From Bdellovibrio sp. NC01 (lineage in GTDB: Bacteria; Bdellovibrionota; Bdellovibrionia; Bdellovibrionales; Bdellovibrionaceae): DNA of 64,000 nt. Position numbers and translations under genes: made by a program. The notes beneath the pieces were generated by a model. That model was not told the DNA's origin. It made no database searches and saw nothing but the letters and a program-made list of their open reading frames with translations. Positions 16,151 to 24,322 of the stretch are shown here, piece after piece. Each line of letters begins with the position of its first letter. The stretch's first letter is position 1. The stretch covers positions 1,612,001 to 1,676,000 of the forward strand of contig NZ_CP030034.1 of the NCBI RefSeq assembly GCF_006874625.1, given 5' to 3'.

Positions 16151-17095
16151 AAAATTAATACGGCGATCTTCGACGACCAAAGGGCCTTTGCGAACTTGTG
16201 CGTGAATAGAAGCAACGTACTCTCCGACAAGTGCGATGAAAAATAACTGAATGCCGCTCAATAAGAATAGGCCAATCATGACGCTAGCCATACCTTTGTT
16301 TACGTCTGAACGGCCATTAAATAAAAATAAAGCCAATAAAAATGCTGCATAGGCAAGGCTCAGAATCGACATCAAGAATCCAATGACTAAACCCACGCGA
16401 ATTGGAACTGTTGTGTTCGAAACAATGCCATTCAGTGCGAGATCAAATAGAAGAAAGAAACGCCCTTTCGCGACCCCTTTTTCGCGAGCTTTCATGAAAT
16501 ATTTTACGCCGATGGATTTGAATCCACACTGTGCAATCATGCCGCGCAAATAAGGCTCATAGTCATCGAAAAGCTTTAGTGCATCAACAACTTTGCGGTC
16601 AATTAATTGAAACTCTCCGGCATCAACTGGGATCTTTGCTTTGGAAAAACGAGTCACAAATTTATAGTAAAGCTTACGACCTGTTTCGATTAAAAATGGT
16701 TCGTCACGCTTGTCGCGCTGCCCGTAAACGACTTTGTAGCCCTTCTCCCAATAGTCTACGAATGTTGGAATAAGCTCAGGTGGATCTTGTAAATCCGCCG
16801 GCATCATAGGGATGACAGCGTCACCTTTGGCAGCAAGAACTCCATTGAACATTGAACGTAAGAAACCAAAGTTGTTAGCATTGATGATGACTTTCACTCG
16901 GCTGTCTTGCGCCGCAACTCGTTCAAGTTCTTTAACTGTGTTGTCCTCTGAAGCGTTGTCGCAAAAAATATGTTCGTAGTCGTAGTCTTTTAATTTTGTG
17001 GCAAACAATTCTTTGATGGCGTCATAGCAGTCCTGAATATTTTCTTCTTCGTTGAAGCAAGGTGTGATGACGCTGATTAGTTTTCTAGTTGACAT
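16148..17095 (-). CDS. Polyprenyl-phosphate glycosyltransferase (GtrB/ArnC-like GT2)
   Basis: A 315-residue GT2 enzyme with a C-terminal membrane hairpin. The catalytic domain starts ISVITPCFNEEENIQ, has CDNASEDNT and a PADLQDPPE motif (the DxD equivalent in DPM1/ArnC/GtrB proteins). Two hydrophobic helices follow at about 235-262 and 270-295, ending with FIALVGEYVASIHAQVR, also typical of the family. It transfers a sugar from a nucleotide donor to undecaprenyl phosphate on the cytoplasmic face. Its product would suit the convergent GT-C enzyme next door as donor. It is divergent from rfbF, with 120 bp between the starts. Confidence 0.87.
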   Translation of the reverse strand: MSTRKLISVITPCFNEEENIQDCYDAIKELFATKLKDYDYEHIFCDNASEDNTVKELERVAAQDSRVKVIINANNFGFLRSMFNGVLAAKGDAVIPMMPADLQDPPELIPTFVDYWEKGYKVVYGQRDKRDEPFLIETGRKLYYKFVTRFSKAKIPVDAGEFQLIDRKVVDALKLFDDYEPYLRGMIAQCGFKSIGVKYFMKAREKGVAKGRFFLLFDLALNGIVSNTTVPIRVGLVIGFLMSILSLAYAAFLLALFLFNGRSDVNKGMASVMIGLFLLSGIQLFFIALVGEYVASIHAQVRKGPLVVEDRRINF

Positions 17096-17215
17096 GTTGT
17101 TTACCCAAACCTAAGTTTTTGCTGAATATTACAGGCACTTGTCAATTCATAGCAATCTTCTGTGCTGCCGGACAAGAAATTATTTGTTTAGTGGTTTTTT
17201 TCGTAAAGGACATTA

Positions 17216-17992
17216 ATGAAAGCAGTTATATTAGCTGGCGGATTGGGTACACGTCTAAGTGAAGAAACTTCTTTAAGACCTAAACCCATGGTCGAAATTG
17301 GTGGAAAGCCGATCTTGTGGCACATCATGAAAATGTACTCACACTATGGAATTAATGAATTCATTATTTGCCTTGGGTACAAAGGATATTTGATCAAAGA
17401 TTTTTTCATGAATTATAAGGCTCACATGAGTGACATCACTGTGGACCTTGCGAACAACGAAACGACGTTTCATAGCAGTCGTAGCGAGCCGTGGAAAGTG
17501 ACTCTTGTTGACACAGGCGAAAATACGATGACGGGTGGTCGATTAAAAAGATTGAAAGACCATCTGAAAGATCAGGATACGTTCTGTATGACCTATGGTG
17601 ATGGAGTTTGTGATGTAGACATCAATGAACTTATTGCTTGTCATATGAAGCATGGGAAGATGGCGACCCTGACAGCCGTTCAACCTGTGGAACGTTATGG
17701 TGTTCTCGAGTTGAATGCTAATAACAAGATTTCTTCATTCAAAGAAAAACCTGAAAACACTCATACGTATATTAATGGTGGTTTTTTCGTTTTATCAAAT
17801 AAGGTTCTAGATCATATCGAAGGTGACTCGCAGATGTGGGAGCGTGAGCCTTTAGAGGCGATTGCGAAGAGCGACAACCTTTACGCATACAAGCACCATG
17901 GGTTCTGGCAATGTATGGATACCCTGCGCGATAAAACTCTTCTTGAAGATTTAATTAAAACCGGAAAAGCACCGTGGATCAGATGGACTTAA
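17216..17992 (+). CDS. rfbF: Glucose-1-phosphate cytidylyltransferase
   Basis: Makes CDP-glucose from CTP and glucose 1-phosphate. The 258 residues contain the nucleotidyltransferase start MKAVILAGGLGTRL, the RfbF-specific RPKPMVEIGGKPILWHIMK, the IICLGYKGYLIKDFF segment and NTMTGGRLKRLK. The length matches Salmonella RfbF. A purine-rich AAAGGA lies about seven bases before the ATG. It overlaps the next gene, the dehydratase that consumes CDP-glucose, so the two steps are co-expressed. Confidence 0.95.
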   Translation: MKAVILAGGLGTRLSEETSLRPKPMVEIGGKPILWHIMKMYSHYGINEFIICLGYKGYLIKDFFMNYKAHMSDITVDLANNETTFHSSRSEPWKVTLVDTGENTMTGGRLKRLKDHLKDQDTFCMTYGDGVCDVDINELIACHMKHGKMATLTAVQPVERYGVLELNANNKISSFKEKPENTHTYINGGFFVLSNKVLDHIEGDSQMWEREPLEAIAKSDNLYAYKHHGFWQCMDTLRDKTLLEDLIKTGKAPWIRWT

Positions 17993-19065
17993 GATCATTT
18001 TATAAAGGCAAAAAAGTATTAGTAACTGGTCACACTGGTTTTAAAGGTTCATGGCTAAGTTGGTACTTGCTGGATCTTGGCGCCAATGTTGTCGGATATT
18101 CAAAGTCTCCAGTAGACTATCGCGGTAACCATTTTAATTTAACGAAATTAAAAGATCAGATGGCTTCGTATGAAGGAAACACGTTGGACTTTGCGAAGTT
18201 CGAAAGTGTAATCAAAACTGAAAAGCCTGAGATCGTTTTGCATTTGGCAGCACAGCCGATCGTTAATATTTCATACGAAGATCCCGTCGAAACTTTCCAA
18301 TCAAATGCAATGGGCACAATCCATTTGCTTGAGATTATGAGAAAGACCGACTTCATCAAGACTGGTGTCTTCATCACAAGTGACAAGTGTTACGAAAATC
18401 AAGAATGGTTATGGCCTTATCGTGAAACTGAAACTCTGGGTGGACATGATCCATACTCAGCAAGTAAAGCGATGGCAGAAATTGCGATCTCAGCGTATTA
18501 TCGTTCATACTTTAAAAAAACCGGTGCGGGAGTCGCATCGGCCCGCGCAGGAAATGTAATTGGTGGTGGTGACTTCGCCAAAGACCGTATCATTCCTGAT
18601 ATCGTTCAAGCCATTGATGACAATCGTCCCGTTGTTTTGCGTAATCCTCAAGCCGTCCGACCTTGGCAGCATGTCTTGGATGTGGCACGCGGCTATCTTT
18701 CACTGGGAATGCATTGCCATTTAGATCCGGTAAAACATTCGACACCTTATAATTTGGCTCCGCAAGGCGTGTTGAATAAGCATAATGTGTTGTACATCAC
18801 AGAGAAATTTATTGAGGTCATTGGTAAAGGTGAGTTCAAGATTGATCAAGCTTCGGGGAAATTCCATGAAGCAAATCTGTTGCGCTTGGATCCAAGCAAG
18901 GCCATGGAGTTCTTGAAGTGGGCACCGACATTTTCTCCAGACGAAACTGTAGCATTTACGGCGGATTGGTATGGAGACTTCTTGAAGTCTAAGGAAAACT
19001 TAGCTTCTGTGACTTTAAAGCAAATTAAGCACTATCAAGATCTGTCTGCGAAGGTGAGTCTGTAA
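17983..19065 (+). CDS. rfbG: CDP-glucose 4,6-dehydratase
   Basis: An extended short-chain dehydrogenase that converts CDP-glucose to CDP-4-keto-6-deoxyglucose with bound NAD. From ATG 17983 it is 360 residues; GTG 17974 is an alternative start. It shows the nucleotide-binding VTGHTGFKGSWLSWYL, TSDKCYENQEW and the catalytic DPYSASK (Tyr-x3-Lys), all in RfbG form. AGNVIGGGDFAKDRIIPD and RPWQHVLD are also hallmarks. It overlaps rfbF by ten bases, and its stop overlaps the start of the following reductase gene. Confidence 0.94.
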   Translation: MDLRSFYKGKKVLVTGHTGFKGSWLSWYLLDLGANVVGYSKSPVDYRGNHFNLTKLKDQMASYEGNTLDFAKFESVIKTEKPEIVLHLAAQPIVNISYEDPVETFQSNAMGTIHLLEIMRKTDFIKTGVFITSDKCYENQEWLWPYRETETLGGHDPYSASKAMAEIAISAYYRSYFKKTGAGVASARAGNVIGGGDFAKDRIIPDIVQAIDDNRPVVLRNPQAVRPWQHVLDVARGYLSLGMHCHLDPVKHSTPYNLAPQGVLNKHNVLYITEKFIEVIGKGEFKIDQASGKFHEANLLRLDPSKAMEFLKWAPTFSPDETVAFTADWYGDFLKSKENLASVTLKQIKHYQDLSAKVSL

Positions 19066-19967
19066 TGAGAGTCTTGGTCACTGGTGGTTCAGGTGGTGTT
19101 GGTAGTTTTGTTGTCAAAGAATTATTGGCAAAACAATATCAGGTCGCTTGTTTGGCTCGTGATCCAAAGAAAATTACGGATTCTGCGGTTGCCATCATTC
19201 AGGGAGATCTTTCTGAGATTCCCGCAATTGAAAAGCAATTTGCGGAATTTAGGCCAGAAGCCATCGTTCACTTAGGTTGGATAGGAGTCGATCAAAAAGA
19301 AAAGTCCAATCCCGGTCAAATTCACAATCTGCAAACGGCGGTCGATCTTTTGCAGCTGGCACAAAAGTACCAGGTAAAATCTTTTATCGGGATGGGGAGC
19401 GAGTCTGAGTATGGTGTGCACAACAAAAAAATTGATGAGACAGCATCTAATAAACCGTTAACCAAATACGCTATCGCAAAATTTGCGACAGGTTTGATGA
19501 TGGAAAAAATGTGCAAAGATGCCGGTATGAATTTTACCTGGCTTCGTCTGTTTTCTTCTTACGGCCCCGGAGATCGCCCAGGTTCATTGATGTCTTTGAT
19601 GATCAAAACATTGTTAAAGAATGAGCCTATGAATTTGTCTGAATGCGTTCAGGTGTGGGATTATGTGCACGCTCGAGATATCGCAAGATTGATTGGTATG
19701 ATTTTGCAAAACCCAAAGGAATCAGGCTTTTTCAATTTGGGTGGTGGGCATGCATGTGTGTTAAAAGAAGTTGTTCACATGATTGCAAACAAGATCGATC
19801 CCAATGCAGAACTTCATTTCGGTGCGATTCCTTATGGGCCTAATCAAAATATGCATTTGGAAGCAGATATTTCTAAATTAAAGAAAGTCTACGGTTGGGA
19901 GCCGCAAATTTCGCTTGAAGAAGGTTTGTCGGAAACAATCGCATGGCATCGTCAGCAGTTATTTTAA
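19065..19967 (+). CDS. NAD(P)-dependent sugar epimerase/reductase acting on a CDP-sugar (putative)
   Basis: A 300-residue extended SDR protein. The dinucleotide-binding motif is VTGGSGGVGSFV at the N-terminus, the serine appears in GMGSESEYG, and the active-site pair is in KYAIAK (Tyr-x3-Lys). It starts within the stop of rfbG (TAATG), so the substrate is probably CDP-4-keto-6-deoxyglucose or a derivative. Comparable genes (rfbJ, prt, tyv) reduce or epimerise CDP-sugars. RfbH, needed to make 3,6-dideoxyhexoses, is absent from the window, so the product may instead be a CDP-6-deoxyhexose. The specific activity is inference. Confidence 0.75.
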   Translation: MRVLVTGGSGGVGSFVVKELLAKQYQVACLARDPKKITDSAVAIIQGDLSEIPAIEKQFAEFRPEAIVHLGWIGVDQKEKSNPGQIHNLQTAVDLLQLAQKYQVKSFIGMGSESEYGVHNKKIDETASNKPLTKYAIAKFATGLMMEKMCKDAGMNFTWLRLFSSYGPGDRPGSLMSLMIKTLLKNEPMNLSECVQVWDYVHARDIARLIGMILQNPKESGFFNLGGGHACVLKEVVHMIANKIDPNAELHFGAIPYGPNQNMHLEADISKLKKVYGWEPQISLEEGLSETIAWHRQQLF

Positions 19968-20098
19968 ATTAATTCATGAATAATTTTGTTTGATCCTTGT
20001 TAGAGTTTTAAAATTCTTTAGGTCTAGATAATAAATTAAATTTTGTTTTTATTTTTTCGAGTGGCATACTTTGTCGACATAAACACAAAGGAGTGTAC

Positions 20099-20833
20099 AT
20101 GAGAAACAAAATAATTGTTATTGTGGCTATTGGATTGGCCGCTGCAGGTTTTACTTATAAAAATGACCTTCAAACGATGGGACTTCATTTTGTTGCGCCG
20201 GAAATTAAAGGACAAGAAAATATTCCTCATCCTGAGCGTGGCGAGATCATTTTAGATACGGCAGGCACATCACCTCAATTTTTCGGTCATAACGGCGACA
20301 GATGGGTTTTGCTATCGGCTGGTCAATCAATCATTCCGTCAGGCGTGATCCTTCCTTATGCTGGTGCTACACCTCCAGATGGATTTGTATTTGCTGACGG
20401 CTCAGCCGTGCCTAGAACTGGTGATTATGCGCTGTTATTTGCAGCCATTGGTACGACATTTGGTAATGGTGATGGTAGCACTACATTCAATCTTCCGGAT
20501 ATGCGTGGTCGTTTTATGCGTGGAGCGGATACAACATCAGGTCAAAGCAGAGATCCAGGGCCTCGTTATTGGGAAAATGGTGGTTCATCGACAAGCCTTC
20601 TTGGTTCCGTAGAAGACGATGCATTCCAAGGCCACTGGCATAATTCCTCTAACTATACTGGCGGAACGGGAAATATTGCGGGCGCTACGAATACGAACAA
20701 TTCGTCTGGATACCAAACGAATTCATCTATTCAAGTTTCAGATCCACGCTCTGATGGGACTCACGGTACGCCAAGAACATCAAATGAAACGCGTCCTAAG
20801 AACGTTGCAGTTCATTATATCATTAAACTTTAA
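20099..20833 (+). CDS. Secreted phage tail-collar domain protein, putative surface fibre
   Basis: From ATG 20099 (AAGGAG seven bases upstream) the product is 244 residues. The first 20 residues (MRNKIIVIVAIGLAAAGF) form a signal peptide or anchor. Residues of about 80-150 are a tail-collar domain: SGVILPYAGATPPDGFVFADG, then FNLPDMRGRFMRGAD. A GHWHN motif (HxH, used by trimeric phage fibres to hold a metal ion) is followed by a Gly/Asn/Ser/Thr-rich stretch. The ending RPKNVAVHYIIKL is typical of collar domains. Phage collar proteins lack signal peptides, so this looks like a bacterial surface adhesin built from a tail-fibre fold. It is monocistronic, with its own terminator. Confidence 0.8.
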   Translation: MRNKIIVIVAIGLAAAGFTYKNDLQTMGLHFVAPEIKGQENIPHPERGEIILDTAGTSPQFFGHNGDRWVLLSAGQSIIPSGVILPYAGATPPDGFVFADGSAVPRTGDYALLFAAIGTTFGNGDGSTTFNLPDMRGRFMRGADTTSGQSRDPGPRYWENGGSSTSLLGSVEDDAFQGHWHNSSNYTGGTGNIAGATNTNNSSGYQTNSSIQVSDPRSDGTHGTPRTSNETRPKNVAVHYIIKL

Positions 20834-20843
20834 TGAATTGATC

Positions 20844-20877
20844 ATCGCCGTAAATTAATTTTGCGGCGATTTTTTCT
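20844..20877 (+). terminator. Rho-independent terminator after the collar-domain gene
   Basis: ATCGCCGTAAA (20844-20854), loop TTAAT, TTTGCGGCGAT (20860-20870): an eleven-base-pair stem with one G-U pair, followed by TTTTTCT. It is a strong intrinsic terminator and separates the collar gene from the epimerase gene downstream. Confidence 0.85.
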
Positions 20878-20896
20878 CATGACCAAAAATAGTCAT

Positions 20897-20908
20897 CAAG
20901 ATATCTTG
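20897..20908. promoter_or_regulatory. 12-bp perfect palindrome upstream of the dehydratase-like gene
   Basis: CAAGATATCTTG is a perfect palindrome ending four bases before the ATG of the next gene. It sits where a ribosome-binding site is expected, and none is visible. It may be an operator or may be chance; a 12-base palindrome alone is weak evidence. Confidence 0.3.
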
Positions 20909-20912
20909 TATC

Positions 20913-21929
20913 ATGGCTCAAAATTTTTGGTTTCAGAAGAAGGTTTTTATTACTGGCCACTCCGGCTTTTTAGGCAGTCACTTAGCACTTCATCTACAAC
21001 GATGTGGGGCGGTTGTCTTTGGCTATAGCCTGTCTCCAACGACAACCCCTAATTATTTTGAAGTTGAAAATGTGGCTCAAGGGATGACTTCAACATTTTC
21101 TGATATTCGAGATAGTGACGCGCTCAAGTTCGCCCTTCAGTACTCACAGACGGATATCGTTTTTCATTTATCAGGTGGGGGAGGCTTAAAGGACTCTTGG
21201 AATAAAGTTTCTGAAGTGTACTCGAGCCAGGTTTTGGGAACAGTCAATTTATTAGAAGCTTTACGAGAAACAGCCACTGTCCGTGCCGTGGTGATTTTAA
21301 GTTCTGATAAAGTATATCGTTCTTCTGACACGTCGATGTCGTTTTCCGAAAACGATCCATTGGGTGGAAATGCGCCCGCATCTGCTGCTAAAGCTTGTTG
21401 CGAATTGATAGTCGAATCCTACTTAAATGGTATTTTTTCTCCTGAAAAATATAACAAGCATAAGGTTGCAATAGCGACAGCGCGACTTGGTGGAATAATT
21501 GGTGGTGGTGATTTTTCTGCAGAGAGTTTAATACACCAACTAGCTCAGTCATGTCGAGCTGGTGTGGATTTGCCATTGAAGAATCCCGACTCGATTCGTC
21601 CTTGGCTGCATGTAGATGACGCTGTTAACGGACTTGCATTGTTAGGACAATCGTTGCTTGAAAGAGGACCTAAAGTTGTTGGTGCTTGGAACTTTGGGGT
21701 AAATGCGGATGGACTAGCAAGTGTTGCGCAGGCAAAATCCTATTTCATTAGTGAGTACTCTGGAGTTCCCGCTAAACCAGTTGAAAATAGTGGCAGCCCT
21801 TCCTTTCATAGTGGGCTGGATTGTTCGAAAGCACAGGAGTTTCTTGGTTGGCGCCCACAATTTAATAGTGAGCAGTCCGTTCGAAGGACTGCGCAGTGGT
21901 TTAAAAGATTTGATAGTAAAGTTAATTAA
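20913..21929 (+). CDS. CDP-glucose 4,6-dehydratase-like protein lacking the catalytic tyrosine
   Basis: A 338-residue extended SDR protein clearly related to the RfbG above: ITGHSGFLGSHLALHL at the N-terminus, SSDKVYRSS, RLGGIIGGGDFSAESLI, SIRPWLHVDDAV and FLGWRPQF. At the catalytic site, RfbG has DPYSASK and this protein has APASAAK. The catalytic tyrosine is replaced by alanine, while the lysine is kept. The LHLAAQP equivalent is also changed, to FHLSGGG. It is therefore unlikely to be a normal dehydratase. It may have an altered reaction, a binding role, or be decaying, although the frame is intact. It overlaps the convergent acyltransferase gene by four bases. Confidence 0.82.
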   Translation: MAQNFWFQKKVFITGHSGFLGSHLALHLQRCGAVVFGYSLSPTTTPNYFEVENVAQGMTSTFSDIRDSDALKFALQYSQTDIVFHLSGGGGLKDSWNKVSEVYSSQVLGTVNLLEALRETATVRAVVILSSDKVYRSSDTSMSFSENDPLGGNAPASAAKACCELIVESYLNGIFSPEKYNKHKVAIATARLGGIIGGGDFSAESLIHQLAQSCRAGVDLPLKNPDSIRPWLHVDDAVNGLALLGQSLLERGPKVVGAWNFGVNADGLASVAQAKSYFISEYSGVPAKPVENSGSPSFHSGLDCSKAQEFLGWRPQFNSEQSVRRTAQWFKRFDSKVN

Positions 21930-22975
21930 GCAATAGTTGCAGAGGTCTGTTTTTTATAAGAAAAAATCCTCTGCATGATGTGCTTTTCAGAAACAAGTAC
22001 AACCCAAGCAATTGCAATAGCTAGAATGCAAGCTAGTGCAACTATCAACGTTCCGGACATTTCTATTGGTAGGCTCTTCATTAATAGAACGCCAATATTT
22101 TGATGAATCAAATAAAGAGGATAAGTTAAGAGTCCAAGTTGGGTGATCGTTTTTGATCCTTTAATCTTTATTTTATCTGTTAAGATTAAGAACATAGAAA
22201 CGACGAAGGACGCGATTATTATATTATAAACCCAGATAGAGAAATACTCTTGATGGTAATCGCGGTTCAAAACAAAAACTTCATAGTTTGTATTATAAAC
22301 AGCTACGGCGTAAGCAATTGCAAAAGTTAAATATGAAATTACAGAAGCCCTTTTTTGCCACCATAAATAAAAAATGGAACCGATAGCAAAATAAGGTGCA
22401 TAGTGCGCCAGCAAGAATTCCTGAGTCATCTTGTGATCACCCGGCAAAATTGAAAACAAACCAATTGCGCCGATCCAGAAGAAATAAATCAATTCGATTT
22501 TAAGAATTTTTTTGCAAAGTAAAATTAAATAAATAAGAAGATAAAATTTAATTTCGACGAAAATAGACCAATAAGCGCCATCAATTGCGTATTCCCGAAT
22601 AAAATCCGTCATCAATGTCATGTTAACAAAATACTGGTACCATGTCGGCGTAAAGACGGGAGCGCCCCAAAGAAGGCAGGCAAAGAACGTAATTGTGCAA
22701 CAGATCCAAAAAGTAGGGTAAATGCGCTGCGCTCTATTTTTAATAAAGTCAGTCGCTGTGCCTTTTTCGGCGGACATCAATATCACAAATCCGCTGATTA
22801 TGAAGAATAATTGGACGCCTAAGAAACCGTATCGAGTCAGAGTACCTATAATTGGAAAGGTCACCGTAGGAATCTGATTCATCACAGGTTCACGAAAGGT
22901 AAAATGATAAAGCATCACGAAGCTCGCGGCTAAAACCCGTAGAATATCTAGTTCTGGTAATCTCCGATTTGTCAT
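21926..22975 (-). CDS. Acyltransferase 3 family (OafA-like) membrane O-acyltransferase
   Basis: From ATG 22975 (an AGGAG ten bases upstream; the frame stays open further upstream) the protein is 349 residues with about ten hydrophobic segments. The N-terminal LDILRVLAASFVMLYHFTF carries the catalytic histidine of the family, and FFIISGFVILMS is the second hallmark. Such enzymes add acetyl or other acyl groups to O-antigen or other surface sugars from the inner membrane. The SGNH extension seen in some members is absent. The location inside the glycan region suggests that it decorates the polymer made here. Confidence 0.88.
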   Translation of the reverse strand: MTNRRLPELDILRVLAASFVMLYHFTFREPVMNQIPTVTFPIIGTLTRYGFLGVQLFFIISGFVILMSAEKGTATDFIKNRAQRIYPTFWICCTITFFACLLWGAPVFTPTWYQYFVNMTLMTDFIREYAIDGAYWSIFVEIKFYLLIYLILLCKKILKIELIYFFWIGAIGLFSILPGDHKMTQEFLLAHYAPYFAIGSIFYLWWQKRASVISYLTFAIAYAVAVYNTNYEVFVLNRDYHQEYFSIWVYNIIIASFVVSMFLILTDKIKIKGSKTITQLGLLTYPLYLIHQNIGVLLMKSLPIEMSGTLIVALACILAIAIAWVVLVSEKHIMQRIFSYKKQTSATIA

Positions 22976-23158
22976 TGTGGCACGGCTCCTGGGATTCCTG
23001 GTCAAACTTTTCTCAGGTGCAAGAGTGGATTGCAAGAAATTTAGACAGGTAAGTTGATGAAACTTTTTGATAATTTGATGCAAAACGACCTTGAAACTGT
23101 TGATCTAAAGCTTGATGATTGTTGAAAGATGTTTTTGTGAATTTGTTAGGTGAGTTTT

Positions 23159-24322
23159 GTGGGTCAAAAAAAGCATTTAGTGTTTTTCTGTGAACATTTA
23201 GAATCTGGAGGAGCTGCGCAAGCGCAGATTGATTTCCTAACCAGTATTGACCCGAATAAGTACCAACTATCGCTTGTTTTGGAGCGATCTCCGTCTTCAG
23301 ACAATCATCTTTTCTCTCAGATTCCAAAAAATGTGGCTGTCCGAACTTTATTTCCTGAAAACTCAAATTTTCCTCAAAAGTATAACTCTTTGTTTTGGAA
23401 TTTCTTGAGATGTCGTTCAGAGAAGTTTGATAAAATATTGAGAATCAAAGAAGTGCTTTCAACTTTACCTAAAGCCGATTGTTTGATTGGCTTTACGTTG
23501 ACGTATCCAAAGTATCTTCCGTTTTTCCGCAAGCAATACAAACTTGTGTACTGGGTGCATGGTCCCTGCACGAAATGGAGTAAAGGCGACCTTCGAAAGT
23601 TTTATCGACGTATTTTGCCATTTGATCAGTTGATCACTGTAAGTCATGTCTTAGAAGAGCACATTAAGGACTTTTTTCCTAGAGTCTCAAATCGTGTTCG
23701 TACCGTATATACTCCAATCAATTATGAAAAAATTCGCTCGGAAGCGGATGATTTTTCCGAGCTTACTGCTTTAGAGCAAAAATTGATTGGGCAGAAATAC
23801 TACGTCGCCGTTGCGCGATTTGTTCCGGAAAAAGATTTTGTGACGGTTTTTAAGGCTTTTAAAATTCTTAAGGAGAAAAATTTTAACCTTAAACTCGTCG
23901 TTGTAGGCGATGGTACGGACCGAAAAAAACTAGAACGGTCGCTTGAAGACCTTAGTCTTCAAGGCTGTGTGTCTCTCGTCGGGATGAAAAGAAATCCCTA
24001 TGTTTGGATGAAGCATTCGCAAGGTTTTATACATTCAGCAATTACTGAAGGTTTCGGCCTTGTGATGGTCGAGGCGATGACGTTAGGTAAAGCTGTCATT
24101 GCAACTGACTGTCCAGTGGGGCCCGCTGAAGTTTTAAAAAATGGTGAGTTTGGAATTTTAATCAAAGTTGGAGATGACCGGAATCTCGCTGAAAAAATTA
24201 TTGAGCTTGAGAGCAAAGCTTCATTGAAGCAAAGATACGAACTGAAATCATTGGAAAGAGCGTCTTATTTTTCGAAAGAACGAATTCTTCCAGAATTTTA
24301 TGAAATAATAGATTCTTTGTGA
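23159..24322 (+). CDS. Glycosyltransferase family 4
   Basis: A retaining GT-B glycosyltransferase of 387 residues from GTG 23159, preceded by AGGTGA five bases upstream; GTG 23150 is the other candidate. The C-terminal nucleotide-sugar domain is clear: YYVAVARFVPEKDFVTVFKAF, LVVVGDGTDRKKLE, and the E-x7-E motif in AITEGFGLVMVEAMTLG, then DCPVGPAEVL. The N-terminal CEHLESGGAAQAQIDF fits the GlgA/PglA-like acceptor domain. Donor and acceptor are unknown. Its last 25 bases overlap the end of the convergent ligase gene. Confidence 0.88.
   Translation: MGQKKHLVFFCEHLESGGAAQAQIDFLTSIDPNKYQLSLVLERSPSSDNHLFSQIPKNVAVRTLFPENSNFPQKYNSLFWNFLRCRSEKFDKILRIKEVLSTLPKADCLIGFTLTYPKYLPFFRKQYKLVYWVHGPCTKWSKGDLRKFYRRILPFDQLITVSHVLEEHIKDFFPRVSNRVRTVYTPINYEKIRSEADDFSELTALEQKLIGQKYYVAVARFVPEKDFVTVFKAFKILKEKNFNLKLVVVGDGTDRKKLERSLEDLSLQGCVSLVGMKRNPYVWMKHSQGFIHSAITEGFGLVMVEAMTLGKAVIATDCPVGPAEVLKNGEFGILIKVGDDRNLAEKIIELESKASLKQRYELKSLERASYFSKERILPEFYEIIDSL

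Noticed and set aside
20099-20833. Prophage suggested by the tail-collar domain
   Set aside because: No capsid, terminase, integrase, tail tube or lysis gene is nearby. The protein has a signal peptide, and both neighbours are sugar enzymes.
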